Assembly (NCBI RefSeq): GCF_900200035.1
Contig: NZ_FZTC01000019.1
Span: 620,001-684,000, forward strand
Direction of reading: 5' to 3'
DNA length: 64,000 bases
Source of the DNA: Klebsiella grimontii
GTDB taxonomy: Bacteria; Pseudomonadota; Gammaproteobacteria; Enterobacterales; Enterobacteriaceae
Of the stretch, positions 27,011 through 36,950 are shown piece after piece. The translations under genes were made by a program, and so were the position numbers. The first letter of the stretch is position 1. Each line of letters begins with the position of its first letter. The notes beneath the pieces are model-generated. The model made no database searches. It was not told the origin of the DNA and saw nothing but the letters and a program-made list of their open reading frames with translations.

Positions 27011-28516
27011 GTGTCGACTGCAAACAATAAACCAACAGAAAGCGTCAGCTTGAACGCTTTCAAACAACCACGATCGTTCTATCTCATCTTCTCGATTGAG
27101 CTATGGGAGCGTTTTGGTTTCTACGGCCTGCAAGGGATCATGGCCGTTTACCTGGTTAAACAGCTGGGTATGTCAGAAGCGGATTCTATCACCCTGTTCT
27201 CCTCCTTTAGCGCCCTGGTCTACGGCCTGGTGGCGATTGGCGGCTGGCTGGGCGACAAGGTGCTGGGCACCAAGCGCGTCATTATGCTCGGTGCCATTGT
27301 TCTGGCCATCGGCTATGGCCTGGTAGCGTGGTCCGGGCACGATGCGGGCATCGTCTATATAGGTATGGCGACGATTGCCGTCGGTAACGGCCTGTTTAAG
27401 GCTAACCCCTCTTCCCTGCTCTCAACCTGCTATGAAAAGAACGACCCGCGTCTGGACGGTGCATTTACCATGTACTATATGTCCATCAACATCGGTTCCT
27501 TCTTCTCTATGCTGGCCACGCCGTGGCTGGCGGCGAAGTTCGGCTGGAGCGTCGCTTTCGCCCTGAGCTTTGTCGGCCTGGTGATCACCATTGTCAACTT
27601 CACTTTCTGCCAGCGCTGGGTTAAACAGTACGGCTCGAAGCCTGACTTCGCCCCGCTGCAGGTAGGCAAGCTGCTGGCGACAATCGTTGGCGTGGTGGTT
27701 CTCATCGCGATTGCAACCTGGCTGCTGCACAACCAGGGTGTTGCACGTATGGCGCTGGGCGTGGTTGCGCTGGGTATTATCGTTATCTTCGCTAAAGAAG
27801 CCTTCGCGATGCAGGGCGCCGCGCGGCGCAAAATGATCGTCGCGTTCATCCTGATGCTGCAGGCGATTATCTTCTTTGTTCTGTACAGCCAGATGCCGAC
27901 CTCCCTTAACTTCTTTGCGATTCGCAACGTTGAACACTCTCTGCTTGGCATCGCTTTCGAGCCTGAGCAGTACCAGGCGCTGAACCCATTCTGGATCATT
28001 ATCGGTAGCCCGATTCTGGCCGCTATCTACAACAAAATGGGCGATACCCTGCCGATGCCGATGAAGTTTGCTATTGGTATGGTCCTCTGTTCCGGCGCCT
28101 TCCTCGTACTGCCGCTGGGCGCTAAGTTTGCCAGCGACGCGGGTATCGTGAACGTCAGTTGGCTGGTTATCAGCTACGGCCTGCAAAGTATCGGTGAACT
28201 GATGATCTCCGGCCTGGGTCTGGCGATGGTTGCGCAACTGGTTCCTCAGCGCCTGATGGGCTTCATCATGGGCAGCTGGTTCCTGACTACCGCTGGCGCC
28301 AACCTAATCGGCGGCTACGTCGCGAACATGATGGCGGTGCCGGATAACGTGACTGACCCGCTGATGTCGCTGGAAGTTTACGGTCGCGTATTCCTGCATA
28401 TTGGTGTCGCCACCGGCATTATCGCCATCCTGATGCTGCTGACGGCGCCTAAGCTGAACCGCATGACCCAGGACGATGATAAAACGGCAAAAGCCCGCGA
28501 TACCGCTACGGCCTAA
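27011..28516 (+). CDS. dtpA: Dipeptide/tripeptide permease DtpA (TppB)
   Basis: This 501-residue proton-coupled oligopeptide transporter of the POT/PTR family has 14 helices in the E. coli homologue (500 residues). The proton-coupling motif ExxER is at residues 30-34 ([10 protein letters not shown]). Translation starts at GTG 27011 ([19 protein letters not shown] follows, as in E. coli), with AGAGG a few bases upstream. The open frame back to 26825 is not taken as coding. It is a monocistronic gene with a strong terminator. Confidence 0.95.
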   Translation: MSTANNKPTESVSLNAFKQPRSFYLIFSIELWERFGFYGLQGIMAVYLVKQLGMSEADSITLFSSFSALVYGLVAIGGWLGDKVLGTKRVIMLGAIVLAIGYGLVAWSGHDAGIVYIGMATIAVGNGLFKANPSSLLSTCYEKNDPRLDGAFTMYYMSINIGSFFSMLATPWLAAKFGWSVAFALSFVGLVITIVNFTFCQRWVKQYGSKPDFAPLQVGKLLATIVGVVVLIAIATWLLHNQGVARMALGVVALGIIVIFAKEAFAMQGAARRKMIVAFILMLQAIIFFVLYSQMPTSLNFFAIRNVEHSLLGIAFEPEQYQALNPFWIIIGSPILAAIYNKMGDTLPMPMKFAIGMVLCSGAFLVLPLGAKFASDAGIVNVSWLVISYGLQSIGELMISGLGLAMVAQLVPQRLMGFIMGSWFLTTAGANLIGGYVANMMAVPDNVTDPLMSLEVYGRVFLHIGVATGIIAILMLLTAPKLNRMTQDDDKTAKARDTATA

Positions 28517-28542
28517 GCTCCCCGGGAAAACCCATAAATTTA

Positions 28543-28574
28543 AACCGCTAACGCGCTGTTAGCGGTTTTTTTTT
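28543..28574 (+). terminator. Terminator of dtpA
   Basis: The 10-bp perfect stem AACCGCTAAC/GTTAGCGGTT (28543-28552 with 28558-28567) is followed by a run of nine Ts. A textbook rho-independent terminator. Confidence 0.95.
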
Positions 28575-28624
28575 GCCCCTGGGCGGACTAACATACAGAA
28601 AACCGCAGCCACGAGGAGTTACCG

Positions 28625-29230
28625 ATGAAACTGTTCTACAAATCCGGCGCTTGTTCTCTTGCTTCGCATATCGCGCTACGCGAGAGCGGCCTGGACTTCA
28701 CCCTGCAGGGCGTTGACGTGATGAAAAAACGTCTCGAAAACGGGGATGATTATCTGCTGGTAAACCCGAAAGGTCAGGTGCCGGCGCTGCTGCTGGACGA
28801 TGATGTGCTGCTGACGGAAGGCGTGGCCATTATGCAATATATCGCCGATCGCGTGCCGGATCGCCAGCTGCTGGCACCGGTGGGAAGCATCGCGCGCTAT
28901 CAGACGCTGGAGTGGCTAAACTACGTGGCGACGGAACTGCATAAAGGTTTTACCCCGCTGTTTCGTCCGGATACGCCGGAGGATTACAAACCTGTCGCTC
29001 GCGCGCTGCTGGACAAAAAAATGCAGTACGTTAACGAATGCCTGGAAGATAAAGAGTGGATTAACGGGCACCGTTTCACTATCGCCGATGGCTACCTGTT
29101 CACCGTGCTGCGCTGGGCGTACGCCGTGAAGCTGGATATGGCAGGCTATAGCAATATTGCGGTCTGGATGAAGCGCGTTGCCGCGCGGCCTGCCGTAGCC
29201 GCCGCCCTCGAGGCTGAAGGGCTGAAGTAA
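28625..29230 (+). CDS. gstA: Glutathione S-transferase GstA
   Basis: This 201-residue beta-class GST has the same length as E. coli GstA. The N-terminal thioredoxin-like domain has catalytic Cys10 ([11 protein letters not shown]) and the glutathione-binding [14 protein letters not shown] and [11 protein letters not shown] motifs. The C-terminal helical domain carries the N-capping FTIADGYLF. It conjugates glutathione to electrophiles. Monocistronic, with a GAGG ribosome site, convergent with pdxY. Confidence 0.95.
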   Translation: MKLFYKSGACSLASHIALRESGLDFTLQGVDVMKKRLENGDDYLLVNPKGQVPALLLDDDVLLTEGVAIMQYIADRVPDRQLLAPVGSIARYQTLEWLNYVATELHKGFTPLFRPDTPEDYKPVARALLDKKMQYVNECLEDKEWINGHRFTIADGYLFTVLRWAYAVKLDMAGYSNIAVWMKRVAARPAVAAALEAEGLK

Positions 29231-29238
29231 CGCCGATC

Positions 29239-29267
29239 CTTGCCCGACGCAGGTCGGGCAAGTTGTT
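29239..29267 (+). terminator. Terminator of gstA
   Basis: The 10-bp stem CTTGCCCGAC/GTCGGGCAAG (29239-29248 with 29253-29262) is followed by TTGTT. Confidence 0.8.
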
Positions 29268-29277
29268 CTCACGCCTC

Positions 29278-30138
29278 TTAAAGCTGCGTGGCGCTGAAGT
29301 AGTGCTCCGGCTGGGCAATACGATCCTGAGCCGCCACAACCTGTAGCTCATACTCCTGCATATTTTTTGTCGCCAGCATGATTTCATACACCGCGGCGGT
29401 GACGTGCTCCAGCGCATCGCGCAAACTCGCGCCCTGCAGCAGCTTAACCAGCAGCAGCCCGCTGGTGACATCGCCGACGCCCACCGGCTGGCGCATGCCA
29501 AAATCCACCAGTGGACGGCTGATGTGCCAGGCCTCTTGCCCGGTGACCAGCAGCATTTCAAAACGATCCAGGCTCAGCCCGGCGCGTGAGAGATGCTTCA
29601 CCAGCACCACTTCCGGCCCCTGAGCAATCAGCTCGCGGGCGGCCAAAACCGCTTCGTTAACGTTTGCCACCGGGTGCCCGCAGAGGATCTCCAGCTCAAC
29701 CAGGTTTGGCGCAATAATATCGCTCGCCGGCAGCGCATAGCGCACGTGAAACTCCGCGACGCCAGGCGCCACGATGCAGCCCTTTTCAGGATGCCCCATC
29801 ACCGGGTCACAGAAATATTTCGCGGCCGGATTGGCGCTTTTCACCTGACGCACGATACCAAGAATATGTTCGCCCTGCTCCGCCGACCCCAGGTATCCGC
29901 TTAATACCGCGTCGCAGCGCTGCAGCTGGTTAATGTCGGCAATCCCCTGCACAATCTCCGTTAAATGCGCCGGCGGCATGACGCAGCCGGTCCACTTTCC
30001 GTATTGGGTATGGTTGGAGAATTGTACGGTATTAAGCGGCCAGACGTTGGCGCCAAGGCGGCGCATCGGAAATTCAGCGGCGCTGTTGCCCGCATGGCCA
30101 AACACAACGTGGGACTGGATGGCGAGGATATTCTTCAT
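29278..30138 (-). CDS. pdxY: Pyridoxal kinase PdxY
   Basis: This 286-residue ribokinase-family enzyme (287 in E. coli) phosphorylates pyridoxal with ATP in the vitamin B6 salvage pathway. Conserved [29 protein letters not shown] and the catalytic [12 protein letters not shown] (anion hole and Asp base) are intact. The start at 30138 (MKNILAIQS) is chosen because the 50 extra codons back to 30288 read through the tyrS 3' end and its terminator. It lies downstream of tyrS and pdxH, so B6 genes flank tyrS. Confidence 0.95.
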   Translation of the reverse strand: MKNILAIQSHVVFGHAGNSAAEFPMRRLGANVWPLNTVQFSNHTQYGKWTGCVMPPAHLTEIVQGIADINQLQRCDAVLSGYLGSAEQGEHILGIVRQVKSANPAAKYFCDPVMGHPEKGCIVAPGVAEFHVRYALPASDIIAPNLVELEILCGHPVANVNEAVLAARELIAQGPEVVLVKHLSRAGLSLDRFEMLLVTGQEAWHISRPLVDFGMRQPVGVGDVTSGLLLVKLLQGASLRDALEHVTAAVYEIMLATKNMQEYELQVVAAQDRIAQPEHYFSATQL

Positions 30139-30154
30139 CTTGATTACCTGAGAG

Positions 30155-30188
30155 CAAAAAATAAGGGGCGCGGTTTCCCACGCCCCTG
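30155..30188 (-). terminator. Terminator between tyrS and pdxY
   Basis: On the minus strand stem AGGGGCG/CGCCCCT (30187-30181 with 30170-30164) encloses a 10-base loop and is followed by TATTTTTT. It lies directly after the tyrS stop and before pdxY, so pdxY expression from upstream would need read-through. Confidence 0.85.
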
Positions 30189-30199
30189 CCTTTACGCAA

Positions 30200-31474
30200 T
30201 TACTTCCAGCAGACCAGACAGTAATTTTTCTTACCGCGGCGCAGTAAGGTGTAGCGCCCGAAGAGACGGTCGCCATCGACAAACACATATTCCGGGTCGG
30301 ACTGTTTTTCGCCGTTAATGGTCACCGCGTTGGAGGCGATGGTTTTACGCGCCTGGCCGCGGGACGGCTGCAGCTCAGAATCCACCAGCGCCTGCATCAG
30401 ATCGGCACCCTTTTCCATTTCGATCATCGGCACGCCATCCTGCGCCAGCTGCTCGAAATCGGCTTCGCTCAGATCGCTCAGGTTACCGTTGAACAGGCTC
30501 TCGGTAATGCGTTTTGCCGCCACCAGTCCTTCTTCGCCGTGCACCAGACGGGTCACCTGCTCGGCCAGCACATACTGGGCGCGCGGCGCTTTACCGCTGT
30601 TTTTGTCTTCTTCTTCCAGGGCGTTGATTTCAGCCATGTCCATAAAGGTGAAGAACTTCAGGAAGCGATAAACGTCAGCATCCGCGGTGTTGATCCAGAA
30701 CTGGTAGAACTTGTACGGGCTGGTTTTCTTCGGATCCAGCCACACCGCGCCGCCTTCAGTTTTACCAAATTTGGTGCCGTCGGCTTTGGTGATCAGCGGT
30801 ACGGTCAGGCCAAAGACCTGGTTCTGGTGCAAACGACGGGTCAGGTCGATACCGGAGGTAATGTTGCCCCACTGGTCAGAACCGCCGATTTGCAGCGCCA
30901 CGCCGTGCAGCTTGTTCAGGCAGGCAAAGTCGTAACCCTGCAGCAGGTTGTAGGAGAACTCGGTAAAAGAGATGCCCTGGTCGTCGCGGTTGAGACGCTG
31001 CTTCACCGCTTCTTTGTTGATCATCTGGTTTACAGAGAAGTGCTTGCCGATATCACGCAGGAAGGTCAGCACGTTCATGCTGCCAAACCAGTCGTAGTTA
31101 TTCGCGGCAATGGCCGAGTTATCCCCGCAATCAAAGTCGAGGAAAGGCGCGACCTGTTTGCGGATTTTATCCACCCACTCCTGCACGGTATCTTCAGTGT
31201 TCAGTTTACGCTCAGCGGCTTTAAAGCTCGGGTCGCCAATCAGCCCCGTCGCGCCGCCCACCAGCGCAACCGGCTTGTGGCCAGCCTGCTGGAAGCGTTT
31301 CAGGCATAACAATGGAACAAGATGCCCCAAGTGCAAGCTGTCGGCGGTAGGGTCGAAGCCGCAATAGAGCGCGATCGGGCCTTGCGCCAGTCGCTCTGCT
31401 AACGCTTCCTCGTCCGTCACCTGGGCTACCAGCCCCCGCTCCTGCAATTGTTTAATCAAGTTACTGCTTGCCAT
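30200..31474 (-). CDS. tyrS: Tyrosyl-tRNA synthetase
   Basis: This 424-residue class I aminoacyl-tRNA synthetase has the same length as E. coli TyrS. The HIGH-type motif is HLGH ([11 protein letters not shown], about residues 45-55) and the KMSKS-type motif is KFGKT ([10 protein letters not shown], about 235). The C-terminal S4-like RNA-binding domain ([19 protein letters not shown]) is present. The start at 31474 ([11 protein letters not shown]) follows GGAGA; ATG 31486 would add four residues. Charges tRNA-Tyr. Confidence 0.97.
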   Translation of the reverse strand: MASSNLIKQLQERGLVAQVTDEEALAERLAQGPIALYCGFDPTADSLHLGHLVPLLCLKRFQQAGHKPVALVGGATGLIGDPSFKAAERKLNTEDTVQEWVDKIRKQVAPFLDFDCGDNSAIAANNYDWFGSMNVLTFLRDIGKHFSVNQMINKEAVKQRLNRDDQGISFTEFSYNLLQGYDFACLNKLHGVALQIGGSDQWGNITSGIDLTRRLHQNQVFGLTVPLITKADGTKFGKTEGGAVWLDPKKTSPYKFYQFWINTADADVYRFLKFFTFMDMAEINALEEEDKNSGKAPRAQYVLAEQVTRLVHGEEGLVAAKRITESLFNGNLSDLSEADFEQLAQDGVPMIEMEKGADLMQALVDSELQPSRGQARKTIASNAVTINGEKQSDPEYVFVDGDRLFGRYTLLRRGKKNYCLVCWK

Positions 31475-31557
31475 CAAATTCTCCATCTATAAACGACTGC
31501 ACCTCTGCCGGTACACGACTTTTCGCCAGACGCGAAAAAAACATCTACGCAAAATTA

Positions 31558-31667
31558 TTCAAGCTGCATCGCGGCGGCAAGCATGTAAAAGCCCAGGGAA
31601 CTTACTCAGGTAAGCGACAGAGCCAGACAGGCGCGGCTAACAAAGATGCAGCTTGAAAAATGAAGCG
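31558..31667. repeat. ERIC-like intergenic repeat between tyrS and pdxH
   Basis: Perfect 13-bp terminal inverted repeats (TTCAAGCTGCATC at 31558-31570; complement at 31645-31657) flank a GCGGCAAG segment, a central dyad-like CAGGGAACTTACTCAGGTAAGCGAC and a CGCGGCTAAC segment, in the order seen in enterobacterial ERIC/IRU elements. The right end continues AAATGAAG, also typical. The element is non-coding and lies within the tyrS leader or pdxH 3' region. Confidence 0.65.
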
Positions 31668-31726
31668 TATAGAATAAAGCGCCGGGCCACGATGCACCAG
31701 CGCTTAACACAACATTTTTGCGTGCT

Positions 31727-32383
31727 TTATGGCGCCAGTCGGTCGATTTGCCAGCCGCCGTTTTGCCGCTGGTAGAGAAAACGATCGTGCAGACGATGCT
31801 CGCCGCCCTGCCAGAACTCCATCTGCTCGATGCTGACGCGGAATCCGCCCCAGAAGCTCGGCAGCGGAACTTCGCCCTGCTGGAACTTTTGCTTAAGCTC
31901 GAGGAACTTACTCTCAAGGATGCCGCGCGCCGAGATACGGCTGGACTGCTGCGACACCCAGGCGCCAATCTGGCTATCGCGCGGACGGCTGTGGAAATAT
32001 TTAACCACTTCCAGCGTTGAAAGGCGTTCTGCTTTGCCGATAACCATCACCTGGCGCTCCAGCATATGCCATGGGAACAGCAGGCTGATGCGGGGATTTT
32101 TTTCAATCTGGTGGGCTTTGCGGCTGCCAAGGTTGGTGTAAAACACCAAGCCTTTTTCATCATAGTGCTTAAGCAAAACGATGCGCTGGTAAGGCTGGGC
32201 GTTTTCATCAACGGTGGCGACCACCATCGCCGTTGGATCGGCGAGCTTCGCATCGCAGGCCTGACGCAGCCAGCGTTCAAATAGCGCCAGAGGTTCGGCG
32301 GGAAGGTCGTGGCGACGCAGGCCGCCACGGGTGTACTCGCGGCGCAGGTGCGCGATTTGCTGCAATTCGTCGTTATCAGACAT
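31727..32383 (-). CDS. pdxH: Pyridoxine/pyridoxamine 5'-phosphate oxidase
   Basis: This 218-residue FMN enzyme has the same length as E. coli PdxH. It oxidises PNP or PMP to pyridoxal phosphate, the last step of B6 synthesis. Conserved [55 protein letters not shown] and [13 protein letters not shown] make up the FMN and PLP sites. The start at 32383 ([17 protein letters not shown]) is chosen over ATG 32404 by family N-terminus. Upstream of tyrS in the same direction. Confidence 0.97.
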   Translation of the reverse strand: MSDNDELQQIAHLRREYTRGGLRRHDLPAEPLALFERWLRQACDAKLADPTAMVVATVDENAQPYQRIVLLKHYDEKGLVFYTNLGSRKAHQIEKNPRISLLFPWHMLERQVMVIGKAERLSTLEVVKYFHSRPRDSQIGAWVSQQSSRISARGILESKFLELKQKFQQGEVPLPSFWGGFRVSIEQMEFWQGGEHRLHDRFLYQRQNGGWQIDRLAP

Positions 32384-32440
32384 GGCAATTGAGAAAATAA
32401 TCAAAGGGTAGCGTCATTGTGCGCCCCCATGACCGAAATC

Positions 32441-32764
32441 TCAACGTTTGGCGGTTTGCAGCTGACAGTTTTCCAGCACGATACGGTCGCGTTTATAGAC
32501 CGTCGCGTTATCACCCTTCGACCAGAAGACGTAAACGCCGTCGGTATAGCGCGCTCCGGATGCGGATAACCCCTGCTGCAAGTTGAGCTGCTGGTTATCG
32601 TAGATAAAGCTGACCTGCTGGCGAGTATGATTAAGATGGACGGTCAACGGCTTCTGGTCGCACTGGTACTCCAGAGTGTCCGTATTCATCCGCTCGACAA
32701 ACTGATTGTAGTAGCTACAGCCCGCGAGCATAAAAGGTACCGCAAGAATAAGTATTTTTTTCAT
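32441..32764 (-). CDS. mliC: C-type lysozyme inhibitor lipoprotein MliC
   Basis: This 107-residue lipoprotein has a short signal peptide with lipobox MLAGC (lipidated Cys16) and a beta-barrel domain with [25 protein letters not shown], the conserved inhibitor loop that enters the lysozyme active site. Two Cys ([14 protein letters not shown]) probably form a disulfide. It protects the cell wall from host c-type lysozyme. Start 32764 (MKKILIL) is chosen over ATG 32815 because the signal peptide begins here. Confidence 0.93.
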   Translation of the reverse strand: MKKILILAVPFMLAGCSYYNQFVERMNTDTLEYQCDQKPLTVHLNHTRQQVSFIYDNQQLNLQQGLSASGARYTDGVYVFWSKGDNATVYKRDRIVLENCQLQTAKR

Positions 32765-32856
32765 TAATTTGCCTTCGACTTTCCCGGTCCGGGAAGGCAT
32801 AACGCCCTCCCTCAACGCTGTCCAGTCTACGAAGAAACCGGCGCGGGTGATTTCAG

Positions 32857-33981
32857 TTAACTCTGATTTTGCGGCGGATTTGCCGGGAAAATCGCGCCAA
32901 GCACGGAAGCCTGCGACGCGCCGGTTACCGAAGGGAGATTACCGGGTAATCCGGCAAGCGTCCGCCACGCCAGCCATGCGAAAGCCAGCGCCTCCATATC
33001 ATCACCGCTGATCCCCGCCTCATCGGTGGTCGACACTTCCGTTCCCGGCAGCAGCGCCGCCAGACGCGCCATCAGCAGCGGATTACGCGCGCCGCCGCCG
33101 CAGACCAGCAGACGTTCGCATCCCCCGCTGAGCAGCACCTGTTCACTGATGCTGACGGCGGTCAGCTCCGCCAGGGTGGTCTGCACGTCCTGGGCGCGAA
33201 GCCCCGGATAACGCGCCAGATGCTGCGATAGCCAGCCGTAGTTAAAGTATTCGCGACCGGTACTCTTCGGCGCCGGTAGCGCAAACCACGGATCGCTTAG
33301 CATATCCTGCAGCAGCGGCAGCACCACTTTACCCTCGCTGGCCCACTGCGCGTCTTTATCGTAGGGTTTACCACACTGTCGCCAGATCCACGCGTCCATC
33401 AGCATGTTGCCAGGCCCGGTGTCGTAGCCGCGCACCGGTACCCCCGGCGCCAGCAGGGAGAGGTTGGCGATACCGCCAATATTAAGAACCATTCGACGCT
33501 CTACCGGATGCGCCAGCAGCGCGTGGTGGAACGCCGGAACCAGCGGCGCGCCCTGCCCGCCGAGCGCCATATCGCGACGACGAAAGTCGCCGACGACCGT
33601 CACGCCGGTACGCGCGGCAATCTGGTTATTGTCGCCAATCTGTAGGGTATGCGGCGCGTCGCCCGTAGGCTCATGCCAGACCGTTTGGCCATGGCAGCCG
33701 ATGGCGATAATGTCCGCCGCCTGTAACTTTTCCTGCGTCATCAACGCCTGAACCGCATCGGCAAACAGCCGTCCCAGACGCGTATCAAGCCGCCCCAGCT
33801 GCGATAGCGTAAGCTGCTGGCCCTGACAGATGGCCAGAATGTCTTCTTTAATAGCAATGGGGATGGGATAGGTCAGGCTGGCCTGCTGGGCGACCATATT
33901 TTCATTAATTGCTGCGAGGACAACATCAACACCATCAAGGCTGGTGCCGGACATTACGCCGATAAAGCGGCCTGATTTCAT
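32857..33981 (-). CDS. anmK: Anhydro-N-acetylmuramic acid kinase AnmK
   Basis: This 374-residue enzyme (369 in E. coli) converts 1,6-anhydro-MurNAc to MurNAc-6-phosphate in recycling of murein fragments. The ATP-binding [15 protein letters not shown] (residues 8-22), [12 protein letters not shown] and [12 protein letters not shown] motifs are intact, as is [15 protein letters not shown]. Start 33981 ([12 protein letters not shown]) follows GGAAAG; ATG 34029 would add a non-conserved 16 residues. Divergent from slyB. Confidence 0.96.
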   Translation of the reverse strand: MKSGRFIGVMSGTSLDGVDVVLAAINENMVAQQASLTYPIPIAIKEDILAICQGQQLTLSQLGRLDTRLGRLFADAVQALMTQEKLQAADIIAIGCHGQTVWHEPTGDAPHTLQIGDNNQIAARTGVTVVGDFRRRDMALGGQGAPLVPAFHHALLAHPVERRMVLNIGGIANLSLLAPGVPVRGYDTGPGNMLMDAWIWRQCGKPYDKDAQWASEGKVVLPLLQDMLSDPWFALPAPKSTGREYFNYGWLSQHLARYPGLRAQDVQTTLAELTAVSISEQVLLSGGCERLLVCGGGARNPLLMARLAALLPGTEVSTTDEAGISGDDMEALAFAWLAWRTLAGLPGNLPSVTGASQASVLGAIFPANPPQNQS

Positions 33982-34109
33982 ACGCTTTCCTTCATTCCAT
34001 GACTCTCGTATATCCCCACACTCCACCATAAACGAGGGGGCAATGCTATGCTGCTATAATACTTTTTAACAATACAAGCAGCGCTGTCGTTCGTAGGGTA
34101 AAGAACTTG

Positions 34110-34126
34110 TGTTTAGTTTAGGTTGA
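34110..34126 (+). promoter_or_regulatory. PhoP box upstream of slyB
   Basis: TGTTTA-N5-GGTTGA matches the PhoP direct repeat (T/G)GTTTA-N5-(T/G)GTTTA with one mismatch. It lies 126 bp before the slyB start. A TATAGT at 34151-34156 could be a -10. E. coli slyB is a PhoPQ target. Confidence 0.65.
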
Positions 34127-34251
34127 GACGACTCTGATTATTATTTTTTGTATAGTCACTGCATCTGCTATGCCAGCAGACGCTTAAATGCCATATAATT
34201 GGCTACAAGGAAGTTCAACAGAACGCTTCTTGGTGAACAGGAGATTCATAA

Positions 34252-34719
34252 ATGATTTTACGTGTTTTGGCTGTCTCGATGATTGGTTTTACGCTTGCAG
34301 GCTGCGTCAGCAGCAGCGGTCTGTCCGGCGATGTTTACTCCGCATCCGAAGCCAAACAGGTCCAGAGCGTGACCTACGGCACTATTGTCCATACCCGCGC
34401 GGTGCAGATTCAGGGCGGAGATGACAGCAATGCTATCGGCGCCATCGGCGGCGCGGTTCTCGGCGGCTTCCTGGGTAACACCATTGGCGGCGGCACGGGC
34501 CGCTCACTGGCAACGGCGGCAGGCGCTGTCGCCGGCGGCGTAGCCGGTCAGGGCGTACAGGGTGCGATGAACAAAACCCAGGGCGTTGAGCTGGAAATCC
34601 GCAAAGATGACGGTAATACCATCATGGTGGTGCAGAAGCAAGGCAGCACGCCGTTCTCGGTTGGCCAGCGCGTGGCCATTGCCGGCAGCGGCAGCCAGGT
34701 TACGGTATCCCCACGCTAA
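34252..34719 (+). CDS. slyB: Outer-membrane lipoprotein SlyB
   Basis: This 155-residue lipoprotein has the same length as E. coli SlyB. The signal peptide ends in lipobox TLAGC (Cys18). A glycine-zipper segment (IGAIGGAVLGGFLGNTIGGGTG, then AGAVAGGVAGQGVQGA, about residues 60-105) inserts in membranes, and the C-terminal VELEIRKDDGNTIMVVQ domain follows. SlyB is reported to stabilise outer-membrane proteins under PhoPQ stress. A PhoP-type box is upstream. Confidence 0.95.
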   Translation: MILRVLAVSMIGFTLAGCVSSSGLSGDVYSASEAKQVQSVTYGTIVHTRAVQIQGGDDSNAIGAIGGAVLGGFLGNTIGGGTGRSLATAAGAVAGGVAGQGVQGAMNKTQGVELEIRKDDGNTIMVVQKQGSTPFSVGQRVAIAGSGSQVTVSPR

Positions 34720-34730
34720 ACCTTATCCCT

Positions 34731-34757
34731 GCGGCCCTGACGGGCCGCTTATTTATA
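34731..34757 (+). terminator. Terminator of slyB
   Basis: Stem GCGGCCC/GGGCCGC (34731-34737 with 34742-34748), 4-base loop, followed by TTATTTATAT. Confidence 0.82.
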
Positions 34758-34944
34758 TAAAAGATGTATCATTTACCAACATAAATAAACGATATAAATA
34801 TATTTATATTTTCCTGCCGCACCTCAACTCTTTGCGCCCGCGCAATATCCCCCCTGCTGCCATCAAGTAATCTTCAATGAGTACTATTTAAATCATTTAC
34901 GACAACCTCGTCGTTTACCCTCGCATTTTTCAGGGATGTTGACT

Positions 34945-36297
34945 ATGCGCGCTAATATAAAAAGCTTACCCCAACGGATATTTCTTTACGCTGCCGTGTG
35001 TATCCTTGCGATTACCACGCTTAATTACCTCAGCGACTCGTTAATTGATCGTATACCTACAACATCATCCATGCTTTTTCCTGTACTGACGATTTCGCTG
35101 ATGACTTTTCATATTATGATTGCCTGTTTTATGGGAATGAAATATCTGTGCGATAAAAAACGGCTGTACCTGGTTCCGATTACCTTCGCCTTTGCCTGCT
35201 CGGCCATGCTGATGCTGGGAACGATAGGCAGCTATCCCGACTGGTTGATTTGCGGACAGGGTCGCGCCATTAACCAAAATGACGCGCTGATTTTTTATTT
35301 TTTCCGCAACGTGATGATGGCCATTTTATTAATAACATCGATTGTTTTATACCGTTTTCGCAACATCACCCTTAGCTCAGGTAAAATTCACCGAACGGTA
35401 CTGACAGGTTGCTTTGTTTTTATTGCCGCAGTGCTTATATTATCGTGGATTCATTCCAGCAACTCCCCGCTGTTGAGTATTGAATTCCTTGACAATCTGA
35501 CCTACACTTTTACGCCGCTGTGGCATAATCGTATTGGCTGGTTATTAATTATCATATGGTCAGTAACGCTGATTTTACTGATTAGCCTGACTCAATTGCG
35601 TAATATATTCTGGTACAGCGGGGCCTTTTTTTGTACCGCCTATATATTTACGTTAATGGTTCTACTCTCAACGGCAGGTGATAGCAGTCACGCCTGGAAC
35701 CAGGCGCGATTCTTTGAAACGCTTAGCACCCTGTTTCTGATTTTAGTCCTGCTGTGCGATGTTTTTATGCTCTATCGCGAATCGAACGAAAGATACGTCC
35801 GCTCTTACCAGAACTCGATTCGCGATCCCCTGACCCGGCTGTATAACCGCAGCTATTTTTATGACACCCTGAATCAACGATTGCCGAAGGTTTCCGCTTC
35901 ACAACCGCTATCGGTGATCGTCTGCGACCTCGATCGCTTCAAGCGCATCAACGACACCTACGGTCACGTGCAGGGCGATAAGGTGATCCAATTTGCTGCC
36001 AGCGTGTTGCAGAACAACGTGCGCCAGGACGACGCCGCCGCGCGTATCGGCGGGGAAGAGTTTGCCCTGCTGCTGGTCAATATCGGCGCAAAGGAAGCGC
36101 TGGCTGTCGCCGAACGCATCCGCCTCTCCGTCAGCGAGAAGCAGGAAGGATTACCCGAAAGAATGACTATCAGCATGGGGGTTTTCACGACGCAGGATAC
36201 GCGTGTTTCGGCAGAAGAGTGCGTTAAGCGCGCGGATACCGCGATGTACGAGGCGAAAAACAGCGGTCGTAACCGCGTTGTGGTCTGGCATGAATAG
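34945..36297 (+). CDS. Membrane-bound diguanylate cyclase (MASE4-like + GGDEF)
   Basis: This 450-residue protein has eight or so hydrophobic segments in the N-terminal part (about residues 8-275), resembling a MASE4-type sensor, then a GGDEF domain with active-site GGEEF at 369-373 and an intact inhibitory I-site RQDD (360-363), and CDLDRFKRINDTYGH for GTP binding. It should make cyclic-di-GMP from two GTP. Start 34945 has CAGGGA 8 bp upstream; ATG 34936 has none. It lies between slyB and slyA, which adjoin in E. coli. The N-terminal half is visibly richer in A and T than its neighbours, suggesting transfer. Confidence 0.88.
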   Translation: MRANIKSLPQRIFLYAAVCILAITTLNYLSDSLIDRIPTTSSMLFPVLTISLMTFHIMIACFMGMKYLCDKKRLYLVPITFAFACSAMLMLGTIGSYPDWLICGQGRAINQNDALIFYFFRNVMMAILLITSIVLYRFRNITLSSGKIHRTVLTGCFVFIAAVLILSWIHSSNSPLLSIEFLDNLTYTFTPLWHNRIGWLLIIIWSVTLILLISLTQLRNIFWYSGAFFCTAYIFTLMVLLSTAGDSSHAWNQARFFETLSTLFLILVLLCDVFMLYRESNERYVRSYQNSIRDPLTRLYNRSYFYDTLNQRLPKVSASQPLSVIVCDLDRFKRINDTYGHVQGDKVIQFAASVLQNNVRQDDAAARIGGEEFALLLVNIGAKEALAVAERIRLSVSEKQEGLPERMTISMGVFTTQDTRVSAEECVKRADTAMYEAKNSGRNRVVVWHE

Positions 36298-36298
36298 A

Positions 36299-36330
36299 TA
36301 AAAAAGAGGCCTTGAGTTTCTTCAAGGCCC
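36299..36330 (-). terminator. Terminator of slyA (bidirectional)
   Basis: On the minus strand stem GGCCTTGA/TCAAGGCC (36329-36322 with 36315-36308) is followed by CTCTTTTTTA. It also lies directly after the cyclase stop on the plus strand. Confidence 0.82.
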
Positions 36331-36338
36331 CGTTAAGG

Positions 36339-36779
36339 TCAATCTTTTGCCTGGAGATCGAGGATGTTGTGTTCAAGTTTACGAATTAAATTAAGCAACG
36401 TTTCCACTTCTTCTCTGGAAACGCCTGCCAGAATCTCATCACGCGTTTTGCCAATAACCTCTTCCATTTCATTGATCAGAGGCTCGGCCTTTTCCGTAAG
36501 CTTGATACGTTTTGCCCGCCGATCGTTTGCACAGGTCTGGCGAGAAATAAGCCCTTTCTCCTCCAGCTGGTCGAGCGTGCGAACCAGCGACGGCTGCTCA
36601 ATACCAATGGCTTTCGCCAGCTGAATCTGCGACTGTTCAGGCGGCAGCTGGTGAATGTTATGCAGCGTGACCCAGTGCGTCTGCGTTAACTCCAGAGGTT
36701 TCAGGCGATGGTCGATTAGCGCGCGCCAGACGCGTACCAAACGTGCCAGATCAGAACCAAGTGGCGATTCCAATTTCAT
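36339..36779 (-). CDS. slyA: MarR-family transcriptional regulator SlyA
   Basis: This 146-residue winged-helix dimer is about 90% identical by eye to E. coli SlyA (144). The DNA-recognition helix region ([24 protein letters not shown], then the wing [13 protein letters not shown]) is intact. SlyA counters H-NS silencing and regulates envelope and stress genes; small aromatic compounds release it from DNA. The exact operator TTAGCAAGCTAA lies just upstream (36790-36801), over the predicted start point, which indicates autoregulation. Divergent from ydhIJK. Confidence 0.97.
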   Translation of the reverse strand: MKLESPLGSDLARLVRVWRALIDHRLKPLELTQTHWVTLHNIHQLPPEQSQIQLAKAIGIEQPSLVRTLDQLEEKGLISRQTCANDRRAKRIKLTEKAEPLINEMEEVIGKTRDEILAGVSREEVETLLNLIRKLEHNILDLQAKD

Positions 36780-36789
36780 CTCCTTATAA

Positions 36790-36801
36790 TTAGCTTGCTA
36801 A
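36790..36801 (-). promoter_or_regulatory. SlyA operator at the slyA promoter
   Basis: Minus-strand TTAGCAAGCTAA is the exact SlyA consensus. A -10 TATAAT (36810-36805) lies just upstream, so the box overlaps the expected transcription start and should give autorepression. Confidence 0.85.
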
Positions 36802-36950
36802 GTTATTATACTGATTTTAGAATAGTGTGCAGCATTTAAATTACCAAAACAAATGAATTACCTGATTCACTAGAATCAGAACAATGATTTACAATGTGAA
36901 TAATCGCATCACCTGAACATTCTTCCTGCAACGGCAAAGGATTTTTGCTT

